Positions 9,184 to 17,934 of a stretch of DNA of 48,806 nucleotides are shown one piece after another (the stretch's first letter is position 1; each line of letters opens with the position of its first letter). A program made the position numbers and the translations under genes. Source of the DNA: Sinorhizobium americanum (lineage in GTDB: Bacteria > Pseudomonadota > Alphaproteobacteria > Rhizobiales > Rhizobiaceae); assembly GCF_001651855.1 (NCBI RefSeq), contig NZ_LNQC01000033.1, positions 1 through 48,806 of the forward strand. The letters run 5' to 3'. The notes under the pieces are model-generated. The model did no database searches, had not been told where the DNA came from, and was given only the letters and a program-made list of their open reading frames with translations.

Positions 9184-9215
9184 GTGGTCCTACCCTTTTA
9201 TTAGAAAGCGCGAAT

Positions 9216-9821
9216 TTATTGGCGGCGGAATCCGCGCGCGTCAATGGCCGCCGCGATCGTATCCGCATCTTTCAGCGTCAGGATGATCAGCGGCCCGATG
9301 ATCGTCATCGGCCGGATCGGCAGTCCTCGTGCACGGTGCGCCTCGCTGATTGCCTGATATCTGGCGAAGATATCCGGAACGAAGCGCAGCACGAGGCCAA
9401 GCGCCAGGCTGACATCGGCCGCCCGCAGGAGCCCGACGCGCTCCAGCGGCTTCAGCAGGATGGTGATTTCATCCATGAAGGCGCCGATCGTCGTCGTCGC
9501 TGTAACGGCGGCGGCGAAGAGCACGAGGGTCGTCAGCCGCAATATGAGTGCGATCACCTGGGGGAGTGGAACGAGGAAGAGGTTGATCCCTGCAAGCACC
9601 AGGATGGTGAACAGGACGAAGCCGACCCGCGAAAATGCCTGGCGCGCCGTCATGCCGAGCGAAAGGTAGAGCGCGCCGCAGAGGAGGAAGGCCGGCAGCA
9701 GCAGGAGCGGCGCGTTCATCGCAAAAAGCGCCACGCTCAAGACGACAAGAGCGGCGAGTTTCGCGCGCACCGGCACCCGGTGGAACCAGCTCTGTCCTTC
9801 CACATAGAGGCTCGTCAGCAT
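9216..9821 (-). CDS. bioN: Energy-coupling factor transporter transmembrane (T) protein BioN
   Basis: A 201-residue EcfT-type membrane protein. It has several hydrophobic helices (for example ALVVLSVALFAMNAPLLLLPAFLL) followed by a cytoplasmic coupling region with the two characteristic Ala-Arg-Gly motifs, in SEAHRARGLPIR and AAIDARGF. These contact the ATPase and couple hydrolysis to toppling of the S component. It overlaps the end of bioM by 7 bases. With BioM and BioY it makes a complete dedicated (group I) biotin ECF transporter. Confidence 0.94.
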   Translation of the reverse strand: MLTSLYVEGQSWFHRVPVRAKLAALVVLSVALFAMNAPLLLLPAFLLCGALYLSLGMTARQAFSRVGFVLFTILVLAGINLFLVPLPQVIALILRLTTLVLFAAAVTATTTIGAFMDEITILLKPLERVGLLRAADVSLALGLVLRFVPDIFARYQAISEAHRARGLPIRPMTIIGPLIILTLKDADTIAAAIDARGFRRQ

Positions 9822-10495
9822 CCGGCCACCTCGTGATAGCGCCGGATCGTCTCCTTGGGGTTTCCGTCGGCAACGAGGCGACCTTCGTGAAAGAGCAGCA
9901 GGCGCTCGACCCCTTCGACAAGCCCGAGATCATGGGTGATGACGATCGTATCCTCGTCGAGCGCGTCGATCGTGGCTGCGACCATGCGGCGGTTGCGCAA
10001 GTCGAGCTGGTTGGTCGGCTCGTCGAGGATCAGGATTTTCGGGCCGGTGACAACGACGCTCGCCATGGCGACAAGCTGCGTTTCCCCGCCGGAAAGCTCG
10101 TGCACCCGCCGTCTCGCCAGATGGCTGACGCCGAAACGGGACAGCACCGCCTCCGTTCGCGCGGAAATCTCGTGCGTCGGCAGTCCGCGATTCTTGAGCC
10201 CGAAGGCGATGTCGTCGGAAACGATCGGCATGATCAGCTGGTTCTGCGGGTTCTGGAAGATGAAGCCCGCCTCGGCAAGCACCGCCCTGTCGTCCTTCAC
10301 CGTATCGAGGCCATTGACCAAAACGTGGCCCGTCGTCGGCTTGACGAGCCCGTTGATCAGTCGCGCGAAGGTCGTCTTGCCGGAACCGTTGAGGCCGATG
10401 ATGCCGATCCGCCGTTCGTCGAGGGCAAGCGTCAGCGGGTGAAGCGCTACCCGCTCGCCGAACCGGACCGAGCAATCGGTGAAGCGGATGTCCAA
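9815..10495 (-). CDS. bioM: Energy-coupling factor ATPase BioM
   Basis: A 226-residue ABC ATPase of the ECF type. It has Walker A GLNGSGKTT, Q-loop FIFQNPQNQLIMPIVSDDIAFG (the Q-helix region typical of EcfA proteins), signature ELSGGETQL, Walker B ILILDEPTNQLD, and the switch histidine in IVITHD. The TTG at 10493-10495 is chosen because GAGGA lies seven bases upstream and the protein then begins at the conserved LDIRFTDCSVRFG; an upstream ATG at 10553-10555 would add 20 residues of poor quality. It is the first gene of the operon bioM-bioN-bioY-ligase-thiolase. I see no perfect BioR operator (TTATCTATAA type) in the upstream gap. Confidence 0.94.
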   Translation of the reverse strand: MDIRFTDCSVRFGERVALHPLTLALDERRIGIIGLNGSGKTTFARLINGLVKPTTGHVLVNGLDTVKDDRAVLAEAGFIFQNPQNQLIMPIVSDDIAFGLKNRGLPTHEISARTEAVLSRFGVSHLARRRVHELSGGETQLVAMASVVVTGPKILILDEPTNQLDLRNRRMVAATIDALDEDTIVITHDLGLVEGVERLLLFHEGRLVADGNPKETIRRYHEVAGC

Positions 10496-10628
10496 TCTTG
10501 ATCCTCGTCCAGTTGTCGTGGTGGCTCTATAGGGCAACTCGATCGGCAAGGGCAATGCAGCCTTTGCCGGATTGCTTTATGGTTGGACTGTATTTGAATT
10601 ATGGGAATAAAAGCCTATCCTCTTGCCC

Positions 10629-11828
10629 ATGACGATTCGCCTCACCAACCGCGATGCCCGGCGCATCTTTCTCGCCAAGCAGGGCCTCTCTGCCGCGCCG
10701 CATCGCGCGCTCGGCAAGGACGGGCTTCTGCGGCTGATCCACGATATCGGCTTCGTGCAGGTCGACAGCATCGGCACCGTCGAGCGCGCCCATCATCAGA
10801 TCCTGTTTTCACGCAACCAGACCTATCGCCGCGAGCATTTGAGCGAATTGCTGGAAGAGGATGGTGAGCTTTTCGAGCACTGGACTCATGACGCCTCGAT
10901 CATCCCGAGCGCCTTCTTCGTCTATTGGAAGCATCGCTTCAAATGGGAGAGCGAAACGCTCAGCGAGCGCTGGCGCAAATGGCGCGGTGACGGCTTCGAT
11001 GCGGGTTGCGACGAAACCTATGAGCGGATCGCCAGCGGCGGCGCGGTCATGGCGCGCGACTTGAAGGAGGATCATCACGAATCGGGCGGCTGGTGGAACT
11101 GGCACCCGTCGAAGACGGCGCTCGAGGTGCTCTGGCGGCAGGGCCGGGTTGCGATCGCCCGCCGCGTCAATTTCCAGAAGGTCTATGACCTGACGGAACG
11201 GGTCATCCCGGCGCATCACTACGACGGCGATGTGAGCCATCCTGAATTTATCGATTGGGCCTGCCGCAGCGCCCTCGAACGCCTCGGCTTTGCAACGCAC
11301 GGGGAGATCGCCGCCTTTTGGGATCTCGTCTCGCCCGAGGAAGCGAAGGCCTGGGTTGCCGAGCATCGCGACGAGCTTTGCGAAATCGTCATCGAGCCTG
11401 CCAATGGCGGCAAGCCGCGGCCGTCCTATGCCTTCGCGGGCTTTCCGGACAATCTGCCCGATGTTCCCGACCCGCCGGCGCGCATTCGCGTGCTAAGCCC
11501 CTTCGATCCCTTGCTGCGCGACCGGAACCGCACCGAACGCCTTTTCGGCTTCTTCTACCGCATCGAAGTCTTCGTTCCCGAACCGAAGCGCGAATATGGC
11601 TATTATGTCTTTCCGCTTCTCGAAGGCGATCGGCTCATCGGCCGGATCGACATGAAGGCCGACCGCAAGCGCGGCAGCCTCGACGTGAAGCGCCTGTGGC
11701 TCGAACAAGGCATCAAGCCGGCTTCGGGCCGCATTGAGAGGCTGATGGCCGAACTCGATCGGATCGCCCGTTTCACCGGCGTCGGAGAGGTCAATCTGCT
11801 CGAAGGCTGGAACGCCGATCTCTCCTGA
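10629..11828 (+). CDS. YcaQ/AlkX-like winged-helix protein, probable DNA glycosylase
   Basis: A 399-residue protein of the HTH_42/COG3214 family. E. coli YcaQ and Streptomyces AlkZ are DNA glycosylases that unhook bulky or crosslinked N7-alkylguanines, using a Q-x-Q or Q-x-D active-site motif. Here the motif appears as IGFVQVDSIGTVERAHH, matching the QVD form of YcaQ. Other conserved stretches are the FEHWTHDASIIP segment and the C-terminal RVLSPFDPLLRDRNRTERLFGF. The ATG at 10629 is used instead of an in-frame TTG two codons earlier. It is divergent from bioM and followed 70 bases later by tldD. Confidence 0.85.
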   Translation: MTIRLTNRDARRIFLAKQGLSAAPHRALGKDGLLRLIHDIGFVQVDSIGTVERAHHQILFSRNQTYRREHLSELLEEDGELFEHWTHDASIIPSAFFVYWKHRFKWESETLSERWRKWRGDGFDAGCDETYERIASGGAVMARDLKEDHHESGGWWNWHPSKTALEVLWRQGRVAIARRVNFQKVYDLTERVIPAHHYDGDVSHPEFIDWACRSALERLGFATHGEIAAFWDLVSPEEAKAWVAEHRDELCEIVIEPANGGKPRPSYAFAGFPDNLPDVPDPPARIRVLSPFDPLLRDRNRTERLFGFFYRIEVFVPEPKREYGYYVFPLLEGDRLIGRIDMKADRKRGSLDVKRLWLEQGIKPASGRIERLMAELDRIARFTGVGEVNLLEGWNADLS

Positions 11829-11898
11829 CCGATTTTTCTTGGCTTGCGGCGCCGGGCTTCCTAAATGGAAGGAACCCTTCACGACGCGGAGCAGAACG

Positions 11899-13314
11899 AT
11901 GGACACCAACCTCATAAGCCTCTTCGATGCGGACGAGGCGACGGTCCGCAAGGTTCTCTCCGAGACGCTTGCCGGCGCCGACGACGGCGAACTCTTCCTC
12001 GAGCATGCGCAGGCGGAGGTGCTCTCCTTCGACAATGGTCGCCTGAAGGGTGGCAGCTTCAACACCGACCAGGGCTTCGGACTGCGCGCCGTTGCCGGTG
12101 AAGCGGTCGGCTATGCCCATGCCGGGGAATTGTCGCTTGCCGCGTTGAAAAGGGCCGCGGACGCGGTCGGGCAGGTGACCCGCGGCTATTCCGGCTCCTA
12201 TGCCGCTGCCCCGCAGCGCACCAACAAGAAGCTCTATGGCGATGAAAATCCGATCGGCGAACCGAGTTTCGAGACGAAGGTGAGCCTGCTCCAGGACATC
12301 GACGCCTATCTGCGTGCCAAGGATCCCAAGGTCAGGCAGGTGACGGCGACCGTCGCTGCAAGCTGGCAGGTGGTGGACATCTTGAGGTCGGACGGGCACC
12401 GCGTTCATGACGTGCGGCCGATGACGCGCATCAATATCTCGGTCGTGGTCGGCGAGGGCGACCGGCAGGAATCCGGTACCTTCGGCATCGGCGGCAGGCG
12501 CGGCTTCGGCGATTTCATCACCGAGGAAAACTGGAAACAGGGTGCCGACGAGGCGTTGCGGCAGGCACTCGTCAATCTCGAGGCAATCGATGCGCCGGCA
12601 GGAACGATGGACGTGGTGCTCGCTTCCGGCTGGCCGGGCGTGATGCTGCACGAAGCGGTCGGCCACGGCCTCGAAGGCGACTTCAATCGGAAGAAGACCT
12701 CCGCCTTCGCCGGGCTGCTGGGCGAGCAGGTGGCCGCCAAGGGCGTCACCGTCGTCGACGACGGCACGATCGAGGCGCGGCGCGGCTCGATCTCGATCGA
12801 CGACGAGGGCACGCCTTCCGGCTACAACGTGCTTATCGAGGACGGCAAGCTCGTCGGCTACATACAGGACCGGCAGAACGCCCGGCTGATGGGCATGAAG
12901 CCGACCGGCAACGGCCGCCGCCAGGGCTACGCCCATGTCCCGATGCCGCGCATGACAAACACCTATATGCTTGCCGGCGACCGTACGCCCGCTGAAATCA
13001 TCGCCTCGGTGAAGAAGGGCATTTATGCGGTTTCCTTCGGCGGCGGCCAGGTGGACATCACCTCGGGCAAGTTCGTGTTCGGCTGCACCGAAGCCTATCT
13101 CATCGAGAACGGCAAGGTTGGCGCGCCGGTCAAGGGCGCCATGCTGATCGGCAATGGACCGGACGCGATGAAGCGGGTGACACTTGTCGGCGACGACATG
13201 AAGCTCGACACCGGCATCGGCAATTGCGGCAAGGCGGGCCAATGGGTGCCCGTCGGCGTCGGCCAGCCGCATCTCAGGATGGACCAAATCACCGTCGGCG
13301 GCACGCAGGCATAG
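11899..13314 (+). CDS. tldD: Metalloprotease TldD
   Basis: A 471-residue TldD/PmbA-family zinc protease subunit. TldD carries the catalytic site and forms a heterodimer with TldE/PmbA that degrades unfolded peptides and matures modified peptides such as microcins. The metal motif HEAVGH is at about residues 251-256 in GVMLHEAVGHGLEGD. The zinc-binding cysteine near the C-terminus is seen in FVFGCTEAYLIENGKVG. The start ATG at 11899 is preceded by a GGAG-like sequence and gives the usual N-terminus. The partner tldE is not in this window, as is typical for unlinked pairs. Confidence 0.95.
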   Translation: MDTNLISLFDADEATVRKVLSETLAGADDGELFLEHAQAEVLSFDNGRLKGGSFNTDQGFGLRAVAGEAVGYAHAGELSLAALKRAADAVGQVTRGYSGSYAAAPQRTNKKLYGDENPIGEPSFETKVSLLQDIDAYLRAKDPKVRQVTATVAASWQVVDILRSDGHRVHDVRPMTRINISVVVGEGDRQESGTFGIGGRRGFGDFITEENWKQGADEALRQALVNLEAIDAPAGTMDVVLASGWPGVMLHEAVGHGLEGDFNRKKTSAFAGLLGEQVAAKGVTVVDDGTIEARRGSISIDDEGTPSGYNVLIEDGKLVGYIQDRQNARLMGMKPTGNGRRQGYAHVPMPRMTNTYMLAGDRTPAEIIASVKKGIYAVSFGGGQVDITSGKFVFGCTEAYLIENGKVGAPVKGAMLIGNGPDAMKRVTLVGDDMKLDTGIGNCGKAGQWVPVGVGQPHLRMDQITVGGTQA

Positions 13315-13324
13315 GCAGGGCGGC

Positions 13325-13837
13325 ATGACTAGTCAGGCAGCAGAAACTCTGGAAATCCGGCGGTTTTCGGCGGCAGACGAGCAGGGCGTCATCGACGTCA
13401 TCCTGCCGATCCAACGGCAAGAGTTTGGCATCGCTATCACAGCCGAAGATCAGCCGGACCTTCGGGCAATTCCCGAATTCTACCAGACCGGTGACGGCGA
13501 ATTCTGGGTTGCAGCCGTCGGCGAACGGATCGTCGGCACGATTGCGCTGAAGGATATCGGAGGCACCGAGGCGGCCCTGCGCAAGATGTTCGTCGCGTCC
13601 GACTTTCGCGGCCGCGAACACGGCGTCGCCACCCGCCTGCTTGATGCACTCCTCGCCCACGCCGAACAACGGCAGGTAAGGGCGGTCTATCTGGGCACGA
13701 CCGAGAAATTCCTTGCCGCCCATCGGTTCTACGAAAGGAACGGCTTTGTCGAAATCGCCAGGCAAGACCTGCCGGCAAGCTTTCCGGTCATGGGCGTCGA
13801 TACGAAATTCTACGTTCGCCGTTTGGCAGCAGTTTAG
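13325..13837 (+). CDS. GNAT family N-acetyltransferase
   Basis: A 170-residue protein with the Gcn5-related fold. Motif A, which holds the acetyl-CoA pyrophosphate, is recognisable as LRKMFVASDFRGREHGVATRLL, with the R-G-x-x-x-G/A pattern. Motif B follows in EKFLAAHRFYERNGFVEI. It begins 10 bases after tldD stops and is probably cotranscribed. Its 3' end faces the DD-carboxypeptidase gene with only 9 bases between stops. The acceptor substrate is unknown. Confidence 0.85.
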   Translation: MTSQAAETLEIRRFSAADEQGVIDVILPIQRQEFGIAITAEDQPDLRAIPEFYQTGDGEFWVAAVGERIVGTIALKDIGGTEAALRKMFVASDFRGREHGVATRLLDALLAHAEQRQVRAVYLGTTEKFLAAHRFYERNGFVEIARQDLPASFPVMGVDTKFYVRRLAAV

Positions 13838-13846
13838 GTCCTGAAC

Positions 13847-15100
13847 TTAGCTGCGGCCGGGAAGCAACAGACAGTCGTAGGACCTTTTCTTGAGGATGGC
13901 GCAGGCCGAGTTGGCCGCCTCGCGGCTGGGAAAGCCGATAAAACGGGCGCGGTAGCGCTTGCCGGAGCCCGTGCCGTCTACGTCTGTATGCGGCGAGGCG
14001 CCGAGCAGGGCCGCACCGCCGGCCGACTGTGCCTCGACGAGGATCCTGCGCGCGGCTTCTGCCGTGGGTGACGTCGAAATCTGGATCTGCCAGTAGGCAT
14101 CTGCCTTCGGCTCGGCGCGCGCCACCACCTCGATTTCGGTTGGCCGATCCGCCGGAACCGCTGCGGCGGGCGATGCCGCCATGAGAGCTGCGCTCGCCTT
14201 CTTTCCGGCACGATTGGGTTCGGAATAGAGAGACACGCCGGGCAAGGTCGCGACCTCGACCGTGTCGAGCGGCCTTGCCGCGGCCATCGCCGATCCGCTG
14301 CCAGACTGCGACGCCCTGCCCAGGTGTTGATCGAGCAGCGCCGCCATCTTGTTGTCGCGGCTTTTCGCCGTCCGTCCGCCGAGCACGACGCCGATGACGC
14401 GGCGGTTGCCGTCCCTGACGGCGCTGACCAGGTTGAAACCGGAAGCGTTGGTATAGCCGGTCTTGATGCCGTCCATGCCGTCGTAGCGATACATCAGCTT
14501 GTTGTGGCCTCGGATCACCCGGCCACGGAAATTGAAGCTCTGCGCCGAGAAGAGCCGATACTCCTGCGGAAAGTCCCGGAGCAGCGCCATGCCGAGCCTT
14601 GCCATGTCGCGCGCCGTCGTCACCTGCTGGCTTGCAGGCAGGCCGGATGCGTTGACGAAGACGGTGCGCGTCATTCCGAGCCGGCGTGCCTTCGCGGTCA
14701 TCATCTGGGCAAAGGCGGCTTCGGAGCCGCCGAGTTTTTCCGCCATCGCCGCAGCGGCATCATTGGCGGAATGGATGATCATGCCGTAGACGGCCTGCTC
14801 GACGGTGATGGCGTCGCCGGGCTTGAGACCGAGCTTGGTCGGCGGCTTGCGCGCCGCTTCCTTCGACATCGGCACTGGAGTCTGCCAACTGACCTCGCCC
14901 CGATGCAACGCCTCGAAGGTCATATACAGCGTCATCATCTTCGTCAGCGATGCGGGATAGTTCAGTTCGTCCGCGTTCTCGGCGGAAAGAACCCTGCCGC
15001 TGCGGGCGTCGATCACGAGAGAAGCATTGCCAGCGAAAGCCGATGCGGTGGCGGCGACGAATGCAACGATCGCCGCCAAGGCAAATTGCAAGTTCTTCAT
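13847..15100 (-). CDS. D-alanyl-D-alanine carboxypeptidase with C-terminal SPOR domain
   Basis: A 417-residue class C low-molecular-mass penicillin-binding protein (PBP5/DacF group) that trims the terminal D-Ala from peptidoglycan pentapeptides in the periplasm. There is a Sec signal peptide at residues 1-23 (cleavage near AFA-G). The three active-site motifs are intact: S51-L-T-K54, S111-A-N113 and K213-T-G215. A SPOR domain occupies roughly the last 80 residues (YWQIQISTSPTAEAARRIL to CAILKKRSYDCLLL), which in other proteins binds denuded glycan at septa. This suggests septal targeting. Confidence 0.93.
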   Translation of the reverse strand: MKNLQFALAAIVAFVAATASAFAGNASLVIDARSGRVLSAENADELNYPASLTKMMTLYMTFEALHRGEVSWQTPVPMSKEAARKPPTKLGLKPGDAITVEQAVYGMIIHSANDAAAAMAEKLGGSEAAFAQMMTAKARRLGMTRTVFVNASGLPASQQVTTARDMARLGMALLRDFPQEYRLFSAQSFNFRGRVIRGHNKLMYRYDGMDGIKTGYTNASGFNLVSAVRDGNRRVIGVVLGGRTAKSRDNKMAALLDQHLGRASQSGSGSAMAAARPLDTVEVATLPGVSLYSEPNRAGKKASAALMAASPAAAVPADRPTEIEVVARAEPKADAYWQIQISTSPTAEAARRILVEAQSAGGAALLGASPHTDVDGTGSGKRYRARFIGFPSREAANSACAILKKRSYDCLLLPGRS

Positions 15101-15345
15101 GATTCCCCCTTGAACCGCGTGGCTTCTGGCGCGCGAAATGTGTCAGGACGTGGCCGCCGTGGATTTGTCGTAACATTAAGGCCGAAAATCGATAAGCGCA
15201 GCCCCTTTTTAAGGGTTGTCCCGACTTTCGATGGCAGCCCCGGTCGATTCAGCAAGGCTTAACAGAGGTGGCGTAAAGCTTCGGACAAGGACTGCAGGGC
15301 GGATTTGGCGGCGTCTCGCAAGCCGTTGCCGGACAGCAGAGAAGG

Positions 15346-16398
15346 ATGCAACAGTTGGTCGCGAAGATCGTCCGCAACCATTTGCGGCGGGCCGCAATTG
15401 CCGGCGGGCTCGAGGCCGCACATCTCCTTGGGCGTGCCGGCCTGATGGGTGAGGCCCGCGGTCTCGGCGCCGTCTTTACCCTGCATCATGTCCGCCCGAG
15501 GGACCGTCGCGACTTTGATCCCAACGCGCATCTGGAAATCACCCCGGCATTTCTTGAAAAGACGATCGTGACATTGAAACGCGGCGGCTACCGTTTCGTC
15601 GCTCTCGAAGATCTGCCGGCGTGCCTCGCCTCGACCGACGATCGGCCCTTCGCCAGCTTCACGCTCGACGACGGCTATCGCAACAATCTCGAATGGGCGC
15701 TGCCCGTATTCGAACAGCACGCCGTTCCCTTCACCGTTTTCGTCACCGCAGGCTATGTCGATCGCAGCCACACGCTGTGGTGGGAAACGCTTGCGGATTT
15801 GCTGTCCATCAGCCGCGAGCTCCGCTTCGACTTCGGCGATGGTGCGGTGCCGCTTTCGAGCGGCACGCTTGTGCAGAAGCGAGCGGCTTTCGATCGCATC
15901 GCGCTCTTTATCCATAGCACCGACGAGGCGAGTGCCGTGGCGGCGCTGAACCGAGCTGCGCTGGCGCAGGGCATCGATCCCTTCGCCATCACCGAGCGGT
16001 TGACGCTCGACGAGAGCGGTCTTCGCGCCCTGATCGCAAGCCCGCTCGCCAGCCTGGGCGCGCATACGATCAGCCATCGGGCGCTGGCGCGGCTCGATGA
16101 CGACGAGGCCTGCCGGGAAATCGCCACATCCGCCGCACGCGTCGCGGCGATCACCGGCAGGCCGCCGCTGACCATCGCCTATCCCTATGGCTACGGGTCG
16201 ACGGTTTCGGACCGCGACCACCGGCTGGCCGCGGATCTCGGCTTCACCGTTGCCGTGACGACCGAACCGGGCACGCTCTCCGCCGACGTCAATCTTCATG
16301 CCGTGCCGCGGATCTCGCTGAACGGTCACTTCCAGAGCGAACGCTATGTCGCTGCGCTCGCCTCCGGCATTCCGTTCCGGCTACTGCAGATTCCTTAA
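15346..16398 (+). CDS. Polysaccharide deacetylase family protein
   Basis: A 350-residue NodB-homology (carbohydrate esterase 4-like) protein. Visible motifs are ASFTLDDGYRNN (the TFDDG metal and base motif with F-T-L-D-D), GAHTISHRAL (metal His and the H-x-x-x-H pattern), and AYPYGYGS (substrate groove). It probably removes N- or O-acyl groups from a surface glycan. No clear Sec signal is seen; the N-terminus is basic and only mildly hydrophobic. The ATG at 15346 directly abuts AGAAGG, so the TTG three codons later (15355), nine bases from that sequence, may be the real start. The stop codon lies inside the hairpin of the repeat at 16393. Confidence 0.87.
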   Translation: MQQLVAKIVRNHLRRAAIAGGLEAAHLLGRAGLMGEARGLGAVFTLHHVRPRDRRDFDPNAHLEITPAFLEKTIVTLKRGGYRFVALEDLPACLASTDDRPFASFTLDDGYRNNLEWALPVFEQHAVPFTVFVTAGYVDRSHTLWWETLADLLSISRELRFDFGDGAVPLSSGTLVQKRAAFDRIALFIHSTDEASAVAALNRAALAQGIDPFAITERLTLDESGLRALIASPLASLGAHTISHRALARLDDDEACREIATSAARVAAITGRPPLTIAYPYGYGSTVSDRDHRLAADLGFTVAVTTEPGTLSADVNLHAVPRISLNGHFQSERYVAALASGIPFRLLQIP

Positions 16399-16485
16399 AT
16401 CGGAATCGATTTAAGGACAAATCATGCAGCAGTTCAAAGTGCTCCAGCGACCTTAGCGCGTCCGATTGGACGCGCGGGCGCTGTA
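16393..16485 (+). repeat. Dispersed double-hairpin repeat, copy 1 (most complete)
   Basis: The first hairpin is a perfect 10-bp stem, CCTTAAATCG-gaat-CGATTTAAGG (16393-16416). A linker contains ATGCAGCAGTTCAAAG, and a second perfect hairpin is GCGCGTCC-gatt-GGACGCGC (16456-16475), flanked by CAGCG and CGCTG, which can pair with each other. The element fills most of the gap between the convergent deacetylase and pdxH genes and overlaps the deacetylase stop codon. Related sequences occur at 20047, 40718 and 45732. Its position is compatible with a terminator function, but there is no T tract. Confidence 0.7.
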
Positions 16486-16512
16486 GGCGCGCGATAGATC
16501 GCGGCTCCCTCC

Positions 16513-17133
16513 TCAGGGATACATCCGCACCTTCTCCCACCCCCCTTCCGGGACGGGCCGACGGAACTCCATGCGGTCGTGCAGCCGGAATGGACGGTCA
16601 TGCCAGAACTCGATCGAGGTTGGGCGGATGCGGAAACCGGACCAGTATTCCGGACGCGCAATTTCGCCGATGGCGTGACGAGCGGTGAATTCGGCGACCG
16701 CCTTCTCGAGCGCGAAGCGGCTCTCGAGTGGTCGGGACTGCTTCGAAGCCCAGGCGCCGATGCGGCTGCCGCGCGGCCGGCTCCTGAAATATTCGTCCGC
16801 TTCTTCGTCGCTGACGATTTCCACGGGACCGCGCAGGCGCACCTGGCGGCGCAGTGATTTCCAGTGGAAACACATGGCGGCCTTGCGGGTCGCCAGCAAT
16901 TCGCGGCCTTTCTGACTCTCGAAATTCGTGTAAAAGACAAAGCCGCGTTCGTCGAACCCCTTGAGCAGCACCATGCGCACATTGGGCAGTCCATCGGGAT
17001 CGACGGTCGCAAGGGCGACCGCGTTGGGGTCATTCACCTCGCTCTTCTCGGCGTCCTTCAGCCATGTGCCAAAGAGGGAAAAGGGCTCGTCTGTCTCCGT
17101 GAAGTCACCGGTTGTTAACTCATTCGCCGTCAT
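16513..17133 (-). CDS. pdxH: Pyridoxamine 5'-phosphate oxidase
   Basis: A 206-residue FMN enzyme that oxidises pyridoxine or pyridoxamine 5'-phosphate to pyridoxal 5'-phosphate with oxygen. Recognisable stretches are [35 protein letters not shown] (key core NVRMVLLKG), the FMN and substrate region [20 protein letters not shown], and the C-terminal PLP-site signature [21 protein letters not shown]. Length is typical. It is divergent from the lipoprotein gene. Its product is the cofactor of ThrC encoded at 43 kb. Confidence 0.96.
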   Translation of the reverse strand: MTANELTTGDFTETDEPFSLFGTWLKDAEKSEVNDPNAVALATVDPDGLPNVRMVLLKGFDERGFVFYTNFESQKGRELLATRKAAMCFHWKSLRRQVRLRGPVEIVSDEEADEYFRSRPRGSRIGAWASKQSRPLESRFALEKAVAEFTARHAIGEIARPEYWSGFRIRPTSIEFWHDRPFRLHDRMEFRRPVPEGGWEKVRMYP

Positions 17134-17271
17134 ATTGCCTTCCTATGCCGTGTATCTGGCGCGGGAGCGCGTCGGGATGAGCCCGATTATCGTTTCCGCA
17201 TCGAAAAATGTCGGAGCCCGCCAGCGCTTCCTCGGGCTGCGCTCGGCTCTGGCGAGTCTGACAGGATTGCC

Positions 17272-17724
17272 GTGCAAGACATAGCAAAGTGGATCGGTGG
17301 CAAGAAGGGTTTTTCCATTGCGCTGCTGCGCAATGCGGCTCTGTGCCTGACCGTCTTGGTGCTTCCGGGCTGCATGGGCGGAGGTCTCGACCTCTTCGGA
17401 AGTTCGAGTGTCGATCGTTCCGTTGCGACCGGGACCGTGCCGGTCGCTAAGACGTCCGACGGTCTCTCGGACGCGGTCGCCGTGCGCAATGCGGTTTCCT
17501 CTGCGGATATCACTGAGAGCAGCAACGCCATTCCCTGGGCGAACGCCTCGTCGGGCAGCGCCGGGGTCATCAGCAGTATCGAGGAAGACCGCGCCTCCGG
17601 CGTCCTCTGCCGCCGCTTCACCACCACGCGCCACTCCTTCGAAGGCATTGCCAAGTTCGACGGACGGACCTGCCAGCTCGACAACGGCGAGTGGTATCTG
17701 ACGAGCTTCGGCCCGCAGGGCTGA
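17272..17724 (+). CDS. Surface lipoprotein, RT0821/Lpp0805-like
   Basis: A 150-residue predicted outer-membrane lipoprotein. The N-terminus has basic residues, a hydrophobic stretch and the lipobox LVLPGC, so the mature protein would begin at Cys34. The C-terminal 45 residues (ASGVLCRRFTTTRHSFEG ... GRTCQLDNGEWYLTSF) match the style of the small rickettsial/Legionella surface-antigen family (the two Cys and a final GxW). The start is GTG at 17272. Function unknown. It is divergent from pdxH. Confidence 0.75.
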   Translation: MQDIAKWIGGKKGFSIALLRNAALCLTVLVLPGCMGGGLDLFGSSSVDRSVATGTVPVAKTSDGLSDAVAVRNAVSSADITESSNAIPWANASSGSAGVISSIEEDRASGVLCRRFTTTRHSFEGIAKFDGRTCQLDNGEWYLTSFGPQG

Positions 17725-17934
17725 AATCCCCGGTTAACCACATCCCCGCAAAGACGCGGGACTGCGGCCCGCGCGACCAGCAACCGCCTGCGACGCGACC
17801 GCCCGGCTAACCGTTATTTAGCAACTTCCCCGGATCATCGCCTTCGAGAAGAGCGGCCCATCATGGGCTGTCGTCGTAGTGCGTAGACGCGCCGCCGCGA
17901 AGGGCTGGCCGTTCAAAGAATGTGGTGACAAGCC

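Noticed and set aside
10496..10628. BioR operator upstream of bioM
   Set aside because: I looked for TTATCTATAA-like sites. The nearest palindrome, TTATGGGAATAA at about 10597-10608, has the wrong spacing, so I do not claim one.
11791..13326. A 511-codon minus-strand frame opposite tldD
   Set aside because: Same reason: antisense to a complete TldD with its active site, with no domain signal of its own.
15201..15215. CCCTT-ttt-AAGGG as a terminator upstream of the deacetylase
   Set aside because: It is a 5-bp stem in a divergent promoter gap where no transcript is expected to end.
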